A DNA stretch of 64,000 nt from Agrypnia vestita (taxonomy: Eukaryota; Arthropoda; Insecta; Trichoptera; Phryganeidae), in assembly GCA_016648135.1 (NCBI GenBank), contig JADDOH010001585.1:98773-162772 (forward strand), given 5' to 3'. Below the pieces are notes generated by a model. It searched no databases. It was given only the letters and a program-made list of their open reading frames with translations, and was not told the origin of the DNA. Position 1 is the first letter of the stretch, and each line of letters begins with the position of its first letter. Of the stretch, positions 1 through 11,019 are shown in pieces. The translations under genes and the position numbers were made by a program.

Positions 1-292
1 AATATCATGGATCGTGTAACGAAGCTAAAATGGCAATGGGCAGGGCGTGTTGCAAGGCAGGATGCTACTATATGGACTCCTAGATTTCCGAAATGAAGAC
101 ATTTAGGGAATAAAAGAGGCGTCGGAAGACGACTGAAGAGATGGGATGACAATATTGCCGCTGTGGGGGGGAAGAAATGGCCACAACATAACAAGAAAGT
201 ATGGAAAGGTATGTAAGAGGCTCCCCTGCTTATAGGCTATATTATCCTCTAGCCTACAGCAGGGGAGAGATGAAGGCTGAAGAAGAAGAAGA
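1..292 (+). pseudogene. LINE 3' end, endonuclease/RT C-terminal remnant (RTE-like)
   Basis: The first bases translate, with interruptions, to a stretch like KLKWQWAGRVARQD followed by a G-R-R-rich run and W-D-D. This is the usual C-terminal tail of the abundant insect 'endonuclease-reverse transcriptase' LINEs. It is followed by about 100 bp of non-coding 3' sequence and a GAA-repeat tail near 277-292. The window edge cuts the 5' side, so the element may continue upstream. Reading-frame breaks show it is dead. The family assignment rests on remembered motif similarity. Confidence 0.6.
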
Positions 293-1079
293 ATAAGTTA
301 CCTAGAGAATTATGTACTTCGACGATAAAACCACATTTTTCAATATATTCGTGAATTCCACGCACAGTTTTCACGGGAAGCGTAAGAAATAAATAAAACA
401 ATTTTATTATAATACAAATGCGCTGAAAATGGTAAAAATATAGTACGTGTTTCCAATACCAACATAAAAAAATAACAAATGGCGATATCATATAAAGTAG
501 CGAGAAGTACTGATTGTTTTAAAATAGGTACATGCAGATAATATTTAATGTGTAGAAATATTAAACACATAAAATATTATCAACTGGTCACTTATAAAAA
601 TAATTTGACTTATATTAATACACGTTTACTAATTTATAATATACATATATGTGTTTTAAAATTGTATGTAAATCTCGCCACATGAGTACTCTTTTTTGGT
701 ACTGGTCAATCTAGCTGCCATTGAGCTATTGCGCATGTGTCAAACACTGAAATATTTTACGTTCTACCTTTATACCATTAATTCTCAAATGATCGCATCC
801 AACGTAAGTTGCACCCAATATGATTTAATTCATTAGTTTAAATAATAATTAACCAACACTAAATAGTATTTTATTAAGTGAAATCAACAAAAAAATATTT
901 TTGAAAAATATTTAAAATACGTACACACAAAAATATGTGACGTATCATAAAACGATAAAATCAATTGGATATAACCTAAGCCGTTTGTTATTATCCCTGG
1001 AAAAAAAAAGTAAATGAATGTTTTTCCACCGAAATGAATTTTTATCAGTTTTATCGCGTTGTTTGTTGAACTTCTTGCT
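293..1079. other. AT-rich non-coding stretch, nothing recognised
   Basis: Low-complexity A+T-rich sequence with only short chance ORFs. I see no repeat termini, tRNA-like boxes or conserved protein motif. Confidence 0.6.
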
Positions 1080-1310
1080 CTTGCAGAACGAGTTCTTGAT
1101 TCGCGCAATTATCGTACTTTTCGCAACCTTCCCAATACGTTCACCCCGAGACGAGCGTCAAAACAGGTCCAAGTATTACGCCTCAACTTAACAGTGTCCA
1201 TTACCTAATTCCCGCCAGTATCGCCGGCATTACGGCGAGTAACAATGCCCTAAGCCTGTTATCGGCGGCCGTAATCCCAAATGGAATTGCCAGATTATTC
1301 TAGGGCCATC
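1080..1310. other. GC/CpG-richer unique block
   Basis: The composition changes abruptly to higher complexity with many CpG dinucleotides, for example around 1195-1275 (CCGCCAGTATCGCCGGCATT). There is no long ORF, no terminal repeat and no second copy in the window. It may be a conserved non-coding or regulatory element in an otherwise AT-rich desert. This is inference from composition only. The next 500 bp (to about 1860) return to AT-rich sequence with nothing recognised. Confidence 0.3.
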
Positions 1311-1859
1311 AGTCTCGAAGAATGAGTTTCCTAAAATATATTTCTGTAGACAGAATTACGATCAGATAGGAGAGTTCGGTGCCCCCCGTATCTGCTTGTC
1401 ATTGCCTGTAGGTCGGTGGAGGTATTGCATCAGGCGGAGTATGGCATGCAAATAAATGCAGTGAATCTATACATAGTTTATCATATCGGATCAATTGGCG
1501 ATAATCAACTGTGCCGTCAGATAGCGGGGAGACAGATATGTTCAATATTATTTGCGTTGCTCCAAAATTGAACGATTTTAAATAGATTGAATGCGGTGGA
1601 AATGTTGCCAATTGTACAAATAAATACTGAAATGAAGAAATAAATGAAGACTGAAAAAATTAGAAAATATTTTTTTTTTCATTCATAGAAATTTTGTCGT
1701 AACATTCTTATCAATAATGAAATTTTTATTTATTTAAACCACAAAATATTAAATAATCAACGTATTTCGAGACCAATGGCGTAATAAAAATTATTTATTA
1801 TAGGTAGGTATATAAAAATTCAGCCCGCGTATGTTTGTATTCGAAAAACTCGAAAAGTA

Positions 1860-2400
1860 CTCGGCCAATTGACTTGAAATTTAGATATAATTTGCATTAA
1901 AATACATATATCTATAAAAGTCAATGTCTGTCTGTCTGTTCTATATGCAAATCTGCACCGTTTGTCCGATCTGACCCAAATTTTGCATACTCATTCTTAA
2001 AGACCCGTTGGGTAACGAAAGTGACATTTCCCCCTCCCCCTTTACCTGTCAATAGGATATATTATTCCTGAAAATCTGCAATATTTAATCGATCTGCCTC
2101 AAATTTTGTATACTTATTCTTTAGGACCTAGCTGATAAAATGGGTTAAATTTCCTCTCTTCTCCTCTACCCGGCCCCATAATATAATTGCTGTACAAATA
2201 TACACCGTTTGACAGAGTTGACCCAAATTTTGCATACTTTCTTTAAGTCCCGGCGTATAAGATAGGTGACATTTCCTCCTACTCCTTTACCTCTCCTCAT
2301 GATATATTTTCGTTGCGAATCTGTTCCGTTCGACTGATCTGATCCAAATTCTGTATTTTTATTCTTTTGGATCGGCGGGTAAAGTAGACGACATTTTCCT
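1860..2400 (+). repeat. Degenerate tandem array, about 120-128 bp unit, about 4 copies
   Basis: The motif 'CCAAATTTTGCATACT' recurs in variants near 1977, 2098, 2221 and 2342. Each is followed at similar spacing by 'GGTGACATTTCC' and a CT/CCC-rich run, then a TATATT-containing junction. The units are strongly diverged. The array is bordered by TCTGTCTGTC near 1925 and by AGACAGACGGAC near 2498. It resembles internal arrays carried by some non-autonomous transposons, but no ends were proved. Confidence 0.6.
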
Positions 2401-2774
2401 GAAAATGAGTCACGCGCTGATTGATGTGCTCGGGTGCTCGGGCATCATTAGCGACTGGTCATTTTCAGTGTTGTTGTTGTAATTACAGATAGTTATGGAT
2501 AGACAGACGGACATTAAAATTCAGGTATGTTGATTTTTCCTTTTGTTTGTGACTAAACTTTGGCCCTGAAAATGTTGATCATTTAATGAATAGTGGTTTT
2601 AATGGGTTTATTTTTTTATTTTATCATTATTTTACTAAGAATTTTATTTATTTCGTTTTAATGCTCAATACGCCATGAGGCCCCATAACTGAACGAACGC
2701 ATCAAAACAACATCCAGGCTTAAGAAAATCACATAAATATATTGTAAGCTAGGAATCAAATGCGAAATTCTTGG

Positions 2775-3065
2775 TACGAGTAGCCAGTATCTGGCACAAT
2801 GGACTACAATACCCGCCAGAGGTCTTGTAGTCCATTGTGAGGAGTAAGCCGATAGAGTAAAGAAAGGTTCAATAAGGAGGTCTGAGCAAAGGAAATATAT
2901 GAAGCGACTGTCGAAGGTAACAGGAACAGAGAGGTAACAGGTCTTCAAAAGATCTGGCATAATCAGATAAAGCAAATTTTAGTGGACGAACCTGTTTAAA
3001 GCTTCTACCGAAGAGCGTATATGATGATGTATAAAAGTGGGCGAGGCTGCGAGGCAAAAATGAGC
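2775..3065 (+). pseudogene. LINE C-terminal fragment (DQIKQ-type endonuclease/RT)
   Basis: Across 2930-3010 the plus strand translates in broken frames to '(W)..DQIKQILVDEPV', followed by 'YRR'. This is the C-terminal 'W-hydrophobic-DQI' signature of RTE-like LINE ORFs. Related fragments lie at 22680-22880 (minus) and 51480-51700 (plus), so this is one family with three dead copies here. Apparent minus-strand ORFs over it are shadows. Confidence 0.5.
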
Positions 3066-3204
3066 CAAGACATAAGACTATGGCGTTATATCGTCTCTGC
3101 CCATCCTTGCGGAAATGGCGCGATGTTTGGTATACTATAGTATATTTAATTTAAAAAATACCTTTTCTTCTTCTTGATCTGTTTTTGAGCGGGAGCCGTC
3201 CTAT

Positions 3205-3930
3205 TGGGAAGTGGAGGACCAGCTGTCTTTTTATCTTTTTAGCGTTCTTCCTGGCATACTTCCTGGTATCTACGCTGGCCTACTGATGTTTCAGTTCAAT
3301 AGACTACAATCTGTTATAAACGCTGCAGCACGGATAACATATGGAACGTCAAAATTCTCGCACATACCATCCCTTCTGCGAGAATTGCACTGGCTTCGTT
3401 TTCCTGAGAGAGTACAGTTCAAACTGTGTTGGTTGATGTACAAGGCAACTCATAACATGGCTCTTCAGGAGCTCTGTATTCCAGGCAACATAAATGGGAG
3501 ACCTCAAATTCTTAGGTCAGCGTCTACTTCAGCGGTGGGAAGGGTTGTGGAACCGGCAAGTCAGTTCCAGTAAACTAGGTTCAGCGAATGGCAATTTGCG
3601 GTGGCGAGCCCCAAAGCGTGGAACTCTTTGCCCTCCCTGATAAGAAACACGGATTCAGAGACTTTATTTAAGAAAAGACTTAAAACGCACTTGCTTACAA
3701 AATCTTTCCCAGAACCTTTTTAATATTCGTTGTTTTCTTTTAGTATTTTATGTTTTGAGCTGTTTTTCTTTCTCTTTTCTTTTTCATTTTTTTATTCTAT
3801 GATTTTAGTATGTAAGTATTTTTTGTGTGTAAAGCGCCCTTGAGGTGAAATTTTCACAAAAATGGCGCTGTTTAAATGATCCAATATTATTATTATTATT
3901 ATTATCATTATATTATTATTGCGATGTCCC
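3205..3930 (+). pseudogene. CR1/L2-like LINE, 3' end with RT C-terminal domain and (ATT)n tail
   Basis: An ORF at 3211-3573 (120 codons) carries the block RLQSVINAAARITYGTSKF, then 'LLRELHWLRFPERVQFKL' and 'ILRSASTS'. This is the C-terminal thumb/connection region of CR1/L2-clade LINE reverse transcriptases. After a stop and frame change, coding-like sequence continues (FAVASPKAWNSLPSL..., then LFKKRLKTHLL) to about 3722. The 3' UTR ends with CGCCCTTGAGGTGA, ATGATCCAATATT and an ATT-repeat tail. Copies of this tail occur at 38615-39170 (plus) and 24778-24850 (minus). The element is 5'-truncated and dead. The first 80 bp of the ORF may be unrelated flank. Confidence 0.8.
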
Positions 3931-4040
3931 AAGAGCATATTGTGAGCAGCCACATGGGGAATTCTTGCACCATTCATCCTATCCACGTGGTCTCTCCAGC
4001 ACGTCGTTCCTTGCTGCCCCATCTCACGATATCTTCTCTA
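3925..4040 (-). pseudogene. Short RTE-like LINE fragment
   Basis: The minus strand reads W-R-D-H-V-D-R-M-N, then a few residues, then PHVAAHN. This matches the '(W)..HV.RM....L...A.' segment seen in the better-preserved copy at 41420-41930 (WTEHVARMNSGRLVHTAANE). It lies directly against the tail of the CR1/L2 copy, so one inserted beside or into the other. Confidence 0.5.
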
Positions 4041-4063
4041 TAAATGCCTCGATTTTGTAAATT

Positions 4064-4111
4064 TTTAGAGAGGCGATGATGAAGTCATACTTCATCATCG
4101 TCTCTCTAAAG
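4064..4111. repeat. Near-perfect hairpin, about 22-bp arms
   Basis: The left arm reads TTTAGAGAGGCGATGATGAA and the right arm is its near-exact inverse (TTCATCATCGTCTCTCTAAA), around a few-base centre. It sits just outside the hAT MITE at 4127-4388. It may be a separate short inverted-repeat insertion. Confidence 0.6.
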
Positions 4112-4126
4112 AAGTTCACTATGTAG

Positions 4127-4388
4127 TAGTGGTGGGCGATCCGGCTCACCTGACTGACCCGGCACATCAGCTCAATCGTTCAAATTGAACCGGTTCAATG
4201 AACCGGCTCAATTTGATCTGAACCTGAGTTGAGCTGATCTGAGTCTGAGCTGAGCTGATCTGAATCTGAGATATATAGGTATATCGATGACCAAAAAAAA
4301 TAATAATAAAGGAAAATATATCGATTTTGTTGGGCTCCCCAAAATCGATTTTTTTTGGGCCGGTTCGTTCGCGAACGACGCACCTCTA
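4127..4388. mobile_element. hAT-type MITE, 262 bp, with 8-bp target-site duplication
   Basis: The direct repeat CTATGTAG flanks the element exactly, at 4119-4126 and 4389-4396. The ends are TAGTGGTGGGCGAT and, reverse-complemented, TAGAGGTGCGTCGTT, an imperfect terminal inverted repeat of hAT type. An 8-bp duplication is the hAT hallmark. The interior has no coding capacity. It contains short repeats of GAACCGGTTCAATGAACCGG type and several TGAGCTGATCTGA units. Confidence 0.8.
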
Positions 4389-4396
4389 CTATGTAG

Positions 4397-4729
4397 GTTT
4401 CTTGTTTTAAGTATCCAGAGTACTTCCTCCAGTCAATTACAAATATGATCGGGCACCGCGCGCATCTCCAAATATTGCTTCAGCGCTGCAATACCGAACA
4501 TTGGAGTTTTATGAATCACACATTATTAAAACCTGTCTTATTCATTTCAATCTTACATTAGAAATACACATAAAATAGGGCATCTAAAACTATTGTTGAA
4601 TGTCATAACTGGTAAATCATTAAAATATGAAGTTAATACCGATAGCATACCGATTATTATAGTGATTTTTTAATGGAGATCATTTTGGAATTAAGATAAA
4701 AAGTTTAAAGAAAAAAAACCTTTAATGAA
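4397..4729. other. AT-rich non-coding, nothing recognised
   Basis: No ORF, repeat terminus or RNA-like structure was seen. Confidence 0.5.
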
Positions 4730-4948
4730 AATTAAATATGAGAAATTGAAAAAACTATTTTTAATTTGGAGGGGGAATTAAAATGAGATCCTAAAAATTT
4801 ACTTAGGAGTGTATTTATTAATGAATTAGAAATACATAGAAAAATCAAATCAACGAAAAAATATTTGGCTTCTACCGGGATTTGAACCATGGATCTCCTC
4901 CTATCCGGGGTAGGCGCGTTAACCAATTACGCTACAGCGGCCTCATAC
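4730..4948 (-). repeat. tRNA-derived SINE (possibly tRNA-Arg-like head)
   Basis: On the minus strand, 4948 down to about 4870 reads as a degenerate tRNA. The A box is GTAGCGTAATTGGTTAACGC, there is a stem-loop CCTA-CCCCGGA-TAGG and the B box is GGTTCAAATCC. The acceptor and T stems do not pair well, so this is not a functional tRNA. The loop would place CCG at the anticodon, suggesting an Arg-type ancestor. An AT-rich body follows to about 4730. Confidence 0.65.
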
Positions 4949-5514
4949 ATTTCCGTGAATATATCAACCTTATCTGTAAGTCTGTATATATTATAGATAT
5001 ATTATCTATTTTTTGCAGAAATACACTTTTTCTTGTACGGGAGGCATAAATTACTTTGTGCAACTGCCGCTAGAGGACGCCAGAATTACCCGTTTCATTC
5101 ATTTTTACTTTGTGGACATATATTATGTGTGTTTATCATGTTATCTTGGCTGGATCTTATTTGGTTCAGATCACTTATGGTGAAGTGAAAGATCTTTGAG
5201 ATTCTAAGTTGATAAGATAATTTTTATTCTACATATAAATATTTCTATTGTTGAAATATTAAAAAAAAAAATTTAGAAATATAATTACTGTTAAATTTTT
5301 AATGAAATTAAGCCATAGTTACCAGTAAACCGGTGTACGGGAAACGTTAAAATAAGACCAAGTAGTGAATGAGGAAAAATATATATTTTTTTAAACTTCT
5401 GAGCGTAGAACAAACCTTGAGCTTGTTGTTGTTCTTTACTTCAACAATATACTAAAAGTGTCAAATTATTATTTTTTTTCTACACACCTACATATTAACG
5501 TACAGAGCAAATAA

Positions 5515-5735
5515 CATAGATCATCATAAAATAGACATGAACTAACGTAAATTTCGTGATACAACCGGTTCCACGGTTGATTCCAGTAAGTTTGAATTGT
5601 TTAAAAAAATTACTACAAGCTCGTAATTAATGAAAATATCGAACTAAATACTTCAAAAAAGTGTAATATCTTAGTAAATAAGTCGCACTTTATTACAAAA
5701 AAACACTTGAAGGTACGGAATTAAAAAAATAAATA
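5515..5735 (+). repeat. Unnamed dispersed repeat, inverted partner at 19225-19475
   Basis: It shares with the reverse complement of 19225-19475 the ordered blocks ACATGAACTAACGTAAATTT, GGTTCCA, TACAAGCTCGTA-like, AATATCTTAGTAAATAAGTC and TTTTATTACAA. Spacing is similar and divergence moderate. No coding sequence was seen. The A-rich end suggests a retroposed element. The stretch before it (4949-5514) is AT-rich with nothing recognised. Confidence 0.65.
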
Positions 5736-6347
5736 TATTGTAAAAAAAAGGTTTATTTATTAGGGGGATTTAATTTTAATTTTAGTAAAAACGTGTCTTA
5801 AATATGTGCCAGGGGAACATACTTACTGTTTGACCCAATCCCCTTGCCTAAAAAGGAATTTAGGTCCTGTCTGTCCAATTATATACTCCGCGGCAAATAC
5901 CGTAAATTCAATTTTTATCATTTAAACTTTTCCAGAAATTTGTCCTTATAGTCCTCCTTGATAAGTTACACGATATCATGGATCCCATAATCGCCGATAC
6001 TTCAACTTTTTTTGTGTGATTGGATGGATATTTATTTATTTACATGTAGAATTTAATAATTTAGTTATAATATTTGAAACACTCATTCAGATTAATGCAA
6101 AAAAAGTGGTCACTGTGTCATTGTAATTATTAACATGTTCATACTTGCGGTTCCATCACGGATGCAAATTTGTATTTTCAAGGAAACATTAGTATTATTA
6201 CGTTAGTGGACTGTTTAAATACTTGATAATTTAAATAAGCTAAAATTCGGGAAAAAATTAACTATACATTGTCAGCTAATGGAACTGAATCATATATACA
6301 TACTACTCTGTCATATAAAGGCAAAGTAGTGAAATAATATTTCACTA
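5736..6347. other. AT-rich non-coding, nothing recognised
   Basis: Only short ORFs by chance. No terminal repeats or RNA boxes were detected. Confidence 0.5.
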
Positions 6348-6710
6348 TGAAAACTATGTATTTTAAATTGTTTCATAATCACATAAACACAATAGGGACT
6401 TACCTACAATGTAATATTAAATTAACCTAATTTTGATCATTTCATTAAAAATAAATATAATATAATGGAGAGAAAATTTAATAATAAATTCTGAAAATAT
6501 TCGGGTGCAAACCAAGTATTTTTGAAAACTATATATTTTAAATTGTTTCATATTCACATAAATACAATAGGGACTTACCTACATTATTATATAAAATTCA
6601 GAAGAGATCCTATACCAAATTTTGACCATTTAATTAAAAATTTATATAATATAATGGAGAGAAAATTTTCAAATAAATACTTAAAACTTCGGGCGCAAAC
6701 CAAGTATTTT
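6348..6710 (+). repeat. Tandem duplication, two units of about 175-188 bp
   Basis: Unit 1 starts at 6348 and unit 2 at 6523, both beginning TGAAAACTAT. They share ATAGGGACTTACCTACA, ATATAATATAATGGAGAGAA and GCAAACCAAGTATTTTTG in the same order. The second unit has a small insertion. The 98-codon ORF at 6522-6818 covers unit 2 and looks like a by-product of the duplication rather than a gene. Confidence 0.8.
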
Positions 6711-8494
6711 TGTGAAAGTTATATTTATTCTGTATATTTTTGTATTTCGTTTGTTTCCTTATCAATATTACCAAAATACGCTACAACAATAAAATGCCCT
6801 GAACAAAATTCTATTTAATTTGTTTTAATATTAGCTTAACAGCATATCGTTCTTCAGCTTAGTATATCTCGAACAAAGTAAACTAATTATAATATTAATT
6901 TTTAGAGAAACAAAGCATGCGGGTACACACGACGTGTTTCTTATTGCTCACCTGAGATCCTCATTTTGAGATGACGTAATTGAAATACATAATATAATAT
7001 TACGATGTATTCTCAGAGATCATCCGAACTTTTGGGATGCTCTTCATTGAGGATATCCGACACATCCCGGCTCAATCCTTTTAATCCTTCCTCAGCTACC
7101 AGGAGTTAGTTGGATCCCAACAAATGGTTCCTTAAAGGAGTGACATTTGGCTTACTTGGGAAACTTCAAATTGCTTCTTACCCGCTTCAAGCGGGGTTAG
7201 TGGTTCGTTCAAGAATTATCTGGGGACTGTCGTGTTGTTATCCGCGAGAATGAGCTCAACTCCTCCCTTTTGTACCTCACAGTTTGGCATTAATTATTGC
7301 GCTGCTTATTGTACGCTAACGACCCTTCGAGGATTATTGAAAGGGTTTGCAGAATTAAGGGATGAATTTTTAAATTATTTATTCCTAACATATTTTTTTT
7401 ACGAGTCGTCTACTCTTAGAAATACGACTACCAATTACGGAATTTAGAATTTCACTTCTGTGTGATGATACTAATAATAACAATAAAATTGTTGATAAGT
7501 GTGAGTAAATATACTGTCACGAGATTCGATAGGAACTGTACATTTTGAGGGTTTCGGAAACTGTTTGGACGTTTATAAATGTGTTAGAATGTGTTGAAAA
7601 TAATTTGAAGTATCTGGATTACACAAGATTATACTAGAACATTCACAAAATATCATTCCCTATTTTGACAGCCGACGAAGAACGTAGAAGTCATAGAAAT
7701 AGTAAAAACTGAGCTTAATCAGCGAATCCAAGTGAATATATACAACCAATTTAGATCAACTATTAAAGTACCAGAGTAAATATTAAGTATTTGCGTGCGA
7801 GGAGTATTCTAATAGTGAATCAGTGCGAAAGAAATTAAATAGAAAATTTTCGTTTTGAGGTTCTTGATGTAACACCAAAATAATTAAAATCCAAAAACTA
7901 CAACTCTCGTACGTATTACGGAGAAAAGTATCAGTATCAAAAGACAATATTTCTGGACGGCGTGGTTCTGGAAGACGTCGATCCTAATGGCTTAAGAATC
8001 AAAGACAATAGTTTGGACAGACAACAGTGCAGTTTTTCCGGTCACCTGTCAACAAAATAATTACAGCCAACATATTTGCCAACGTTCAGTAATCGAATAC
8101 TATATTAGAAAAAATCGAACTTCTAATTTTATATTGGATATTTTAAGTATTATTAATAATTGAAATACATAACGCTTAAAGATGTCGCAAGAAAATGTTA
8201 TTAAAAAATATAAAAAGCAAAAAATGCATAATTATATATGTAACAATATCCGTCGCTAACGTTACCAATTTGCTAAAGCCATTTCTCGCGGCCGAAAAAT
8301 ATAATAAAAGTAGGTACGTCATTTTTGAAGGCTTATAATATTGTAATTACGACTCAATAATTTTACTCTATTTAAATCATAGCGATGCAATTACTTAATG
8401 CAATAATTCCACATAATGTAACCCTTGGAGTGCAAACGGGGTGATTTTCACCCCAAAATGTTTCCTTCTTGAAAATCTATGTATATGCTTTCAG
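6711..8494. other. Non-coding stretch with a mixed-composition island near 6900-7330
   Basis: Mostly AT-rich. About 6900-7330 is more complex and somewhat GC-richer (for example GACACATCCCGGCTCAATCC near 7050), with a 71-codon ORF at 7232-7447 that has no recognisable domain. No terminal repeats were found. It may be unique regulatory sequence or an old unidentified repeat. Confidence 0.3.
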
Positions 8495-8734
8495 TAATTT
8501 AATTAAAATACGTTTTAACTTTTTTACTTATTGTTGTTTTTTGACCGTAGCGGTTTCATCATGACCATCTTTAGGTTAGTACATAATTTTCTCGAGCTAG
8601 GTTACAATTTTAGCACAAAAGTGCCCCTACAGTAATCTACCAGTCTAAAGATGGACGTGTTAGGCCGAAACCGGTAGATACGATTAAAAACAATAAATAG
8701 TGGGAAAACGTTAAAAAGTGTTTTAATTAAATTA
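8495..8734. mobile_element. Foldback MITE-like element with about 80-bp inverted arms
   Basis: The termini TAATTTAATTAAAA and TTTTAATTAAATTA are exact inverses. The arms continue inward in inverted register: TTATTGTTGTTTTT with AAAACAATAA, CGTAGCGGTTTCATC with CGAAACCGGTAGA, and CATCTTTA with TAAAGATGG. The centre has no ORF. The CCGGTTTCGATAC-like core also occurs in the elements near 31.4, 32.5 and 42.3 kb, so they may be relatives. A target duplication is ambiguous in this AT context. Confidence 0.7.
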
Positions 8735-10716
8735 TTAAAATGAGATTCTGCCACGAAATGACATTAAAAATTAGAATTTATTAAATGATTTTAAATGTGA
8801 AAATTTTTCTAGTAGGAACAAACTGTCACAATTTTTTTCCAAAAACGAATAATAATTTTCGAGATTTTCTTTTCGTTTTTTTTTCGAGTTTTAAACCAAA
8901 AGCCTATTTTGTTTGCGTCATGCTCTTAATAAATAACATTTTGTTCCTGGGATTATCGTTCATTATATAAAGGACGGCATAGATTATTTTTGTCACACAA
9001 TTGACCCGTTGTGTACATTAACTTTCACTGCGGAGGTGTACTTGGAGGGTTAGTTATTATGCGGTAGAGCTGACCACAGATTATCGTGTTATTCAAGGTG
9101 ATTTACACAGATGTTTTAAAATAAGGACATGTTTTAGAAAAATAAAAATGAAGGCTTTTGATTTTATTGACATACATATGTTTTCTGGTCGCTTTTACGG
9201 TTTTAGTGACTTTTCTTCTTTAATTTTTTTTATGAAATCAGATTATTAAATTTTTTGAAATACAACATTATTTTTTCATTTTTAATTATTGTATTCCGCA
9301 TATTAAATATCGCAATCGATGTTAATTGCGTTGAAGGCTTGTTTCTTTTCAAAATGTTTCTAATCTCTAAACTCAAACGTCAATTGTAATAATACAAGCC
9401 GACAGATGTCACCAGCACGTACAATGTCCGATAAAATTACAAGTCAGTATTTTAAAATTTTTTAAAAACATTAACTGATTTTGTAAAATGGATGAAAGGT
9501 TATTTAATTGTCATTCGGAATACATCTCTTTGCCAAATTTCTGAGCGATTTTTGCACACGCAGTAGGTCAAATATTTTTTTGAAAAATCTGTGGCTGACA
9601 GACAAGTGAAGCTAAATAAATGCGTGTCAAATAGTCTGAAAACACACAAACAGTTGTAGAAGGGTTACCTTGGGGTAGTATTTTTACGTAAATAGCGCAG
9701 TAAGCGTATTTAGTAATCAATTAATATCATTTACCGCCAGAAGTTCAAGAACGTCGGGTTCCAAAACCAAAATCAGACGTGATGAGCGTGATTTCAAAGA
9801 CCAGCTAAGCCACTTTTTAAAATGAATAAAAAAGCATTTTCTTAAAAAAATATATATATATATATATATACGGCACATATGTGTGCTACAAATCAAAAAA
9901 TTACAAAATTAAACACATATATTGGTGATAAGATCGCTAGAAATAACTTAAAAAAAAAAAAATCACGTCAATAAGTAAGAAAAACACCAATATTTTAATA
10001 ATTACAAAAACAGAGTGACAATTATATTGAATCATGCGCAAGCGCATTAGTTACATAAGATTTATTCCATTGAATACTTACATTGAAAATGTCTTCACTA
10101 CTGTGAATATTACAAAGTTTCTGCAAAGTGGTGACATATGTTCCGCATTGGTAATATAATCGATACATTAAAATTGTGTAGGCACTATTGTGTTTCTGGT
10201 ATGTGCATAAACATTCGTATTAAAAAGTGAAGGGCCTTAGGTCATATCGTGAAAATTTAAGTTTGTAAATCAGTGAGAGATAACAAAGAAGTAGTAATCA
10301 ATATTTTAAATACAATCGATATATACTTTTGGGCAAACATATAAATACTTTTTAATACAGGCTCGTGTTATAAAAATAATTGATTATTACTTGAGCCTTA
10401 CTTTAAAACACCTGAACCCACAACAGCAGATGATAAGTGACTTAACAAACTAGTTAATCAGAACCACGGGTTCTTGACCGAGGTCAACATTGAAATGACT
10501 GATAATGAAATTCATAATGAACGATAACCAACTAATGTGTTTGCCGAAAATAATATAACGCGAAACAATGCAACGGCAATGAGAATCCCATACAACTCAC
10601 ATTTTATAAATGCAAATAATTATTTTTCTTACTATTCAACACAAATTCATTTTTTCTACATTATAAAACTATCTGCACGATCATTACTATTCAAGATCAT
10701 TTTCACATCCGATAAT
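8735..10716. other. AT-rich non-coding with a (TA)n microsatellite
   Basis: A (TA)n run lies at about 9848-9870. The rest is AT-rich with only short chance ORFs (for example 8785-8970 and 10537-10752) lacking any recognisable motif. Confidence 0.6.
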
Positions 10717-11019
10717 GTTTGTTTAAATGTTTTATTCTTTCTTTCTATATAATTAATATGCCTTAGTATATCATAAATATTTATCATTACTGACATATTT
10801 CAGTTTGTTTAAATTTTTTTATTCTTTCTTTCTATATAATTAATATGCCTAAGTATATCATAAATGTTTATCATTACTGACATATTTCTGTTTGTTTAAA
10901 TTTTTTATTCTTTCTTTCTATATAATTAATATGCCTTAGTATATCATAAATGTTTATCATTACTGACATATTTCTGTTTGCTTAAATTTTTTATTCTTTC
11001 TTTCTATATAATTAATATA
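10717..11019 (+). repeat. Minisatellite: about 3.5 copies of an 86-87 bp unit
   Basis: Units begin with GTTTGTTTAAAT at 10717, 10803, 10890 and 10976. Each contains ATTCTTTCTTTCTATATAAT, then TATGCC and TATATCATAAATGTTTATCA. Copies differ at only a few bases, so the array is young or homogenised. The last copy is cut off after about 43 bp. Confidence 0.95.

Noticed and set aside
4870..4945. Functional tRNA gene on the minus strand
   Set aside because: A and B boxes are present, but the acceptor and T stems do not pair and a SINE body follows.
10717..11019. CRISPR-like array
   Set aside because: The 86-bp units are directly adjacent with no unique spacers. It is a minisatellite in animal DNA.
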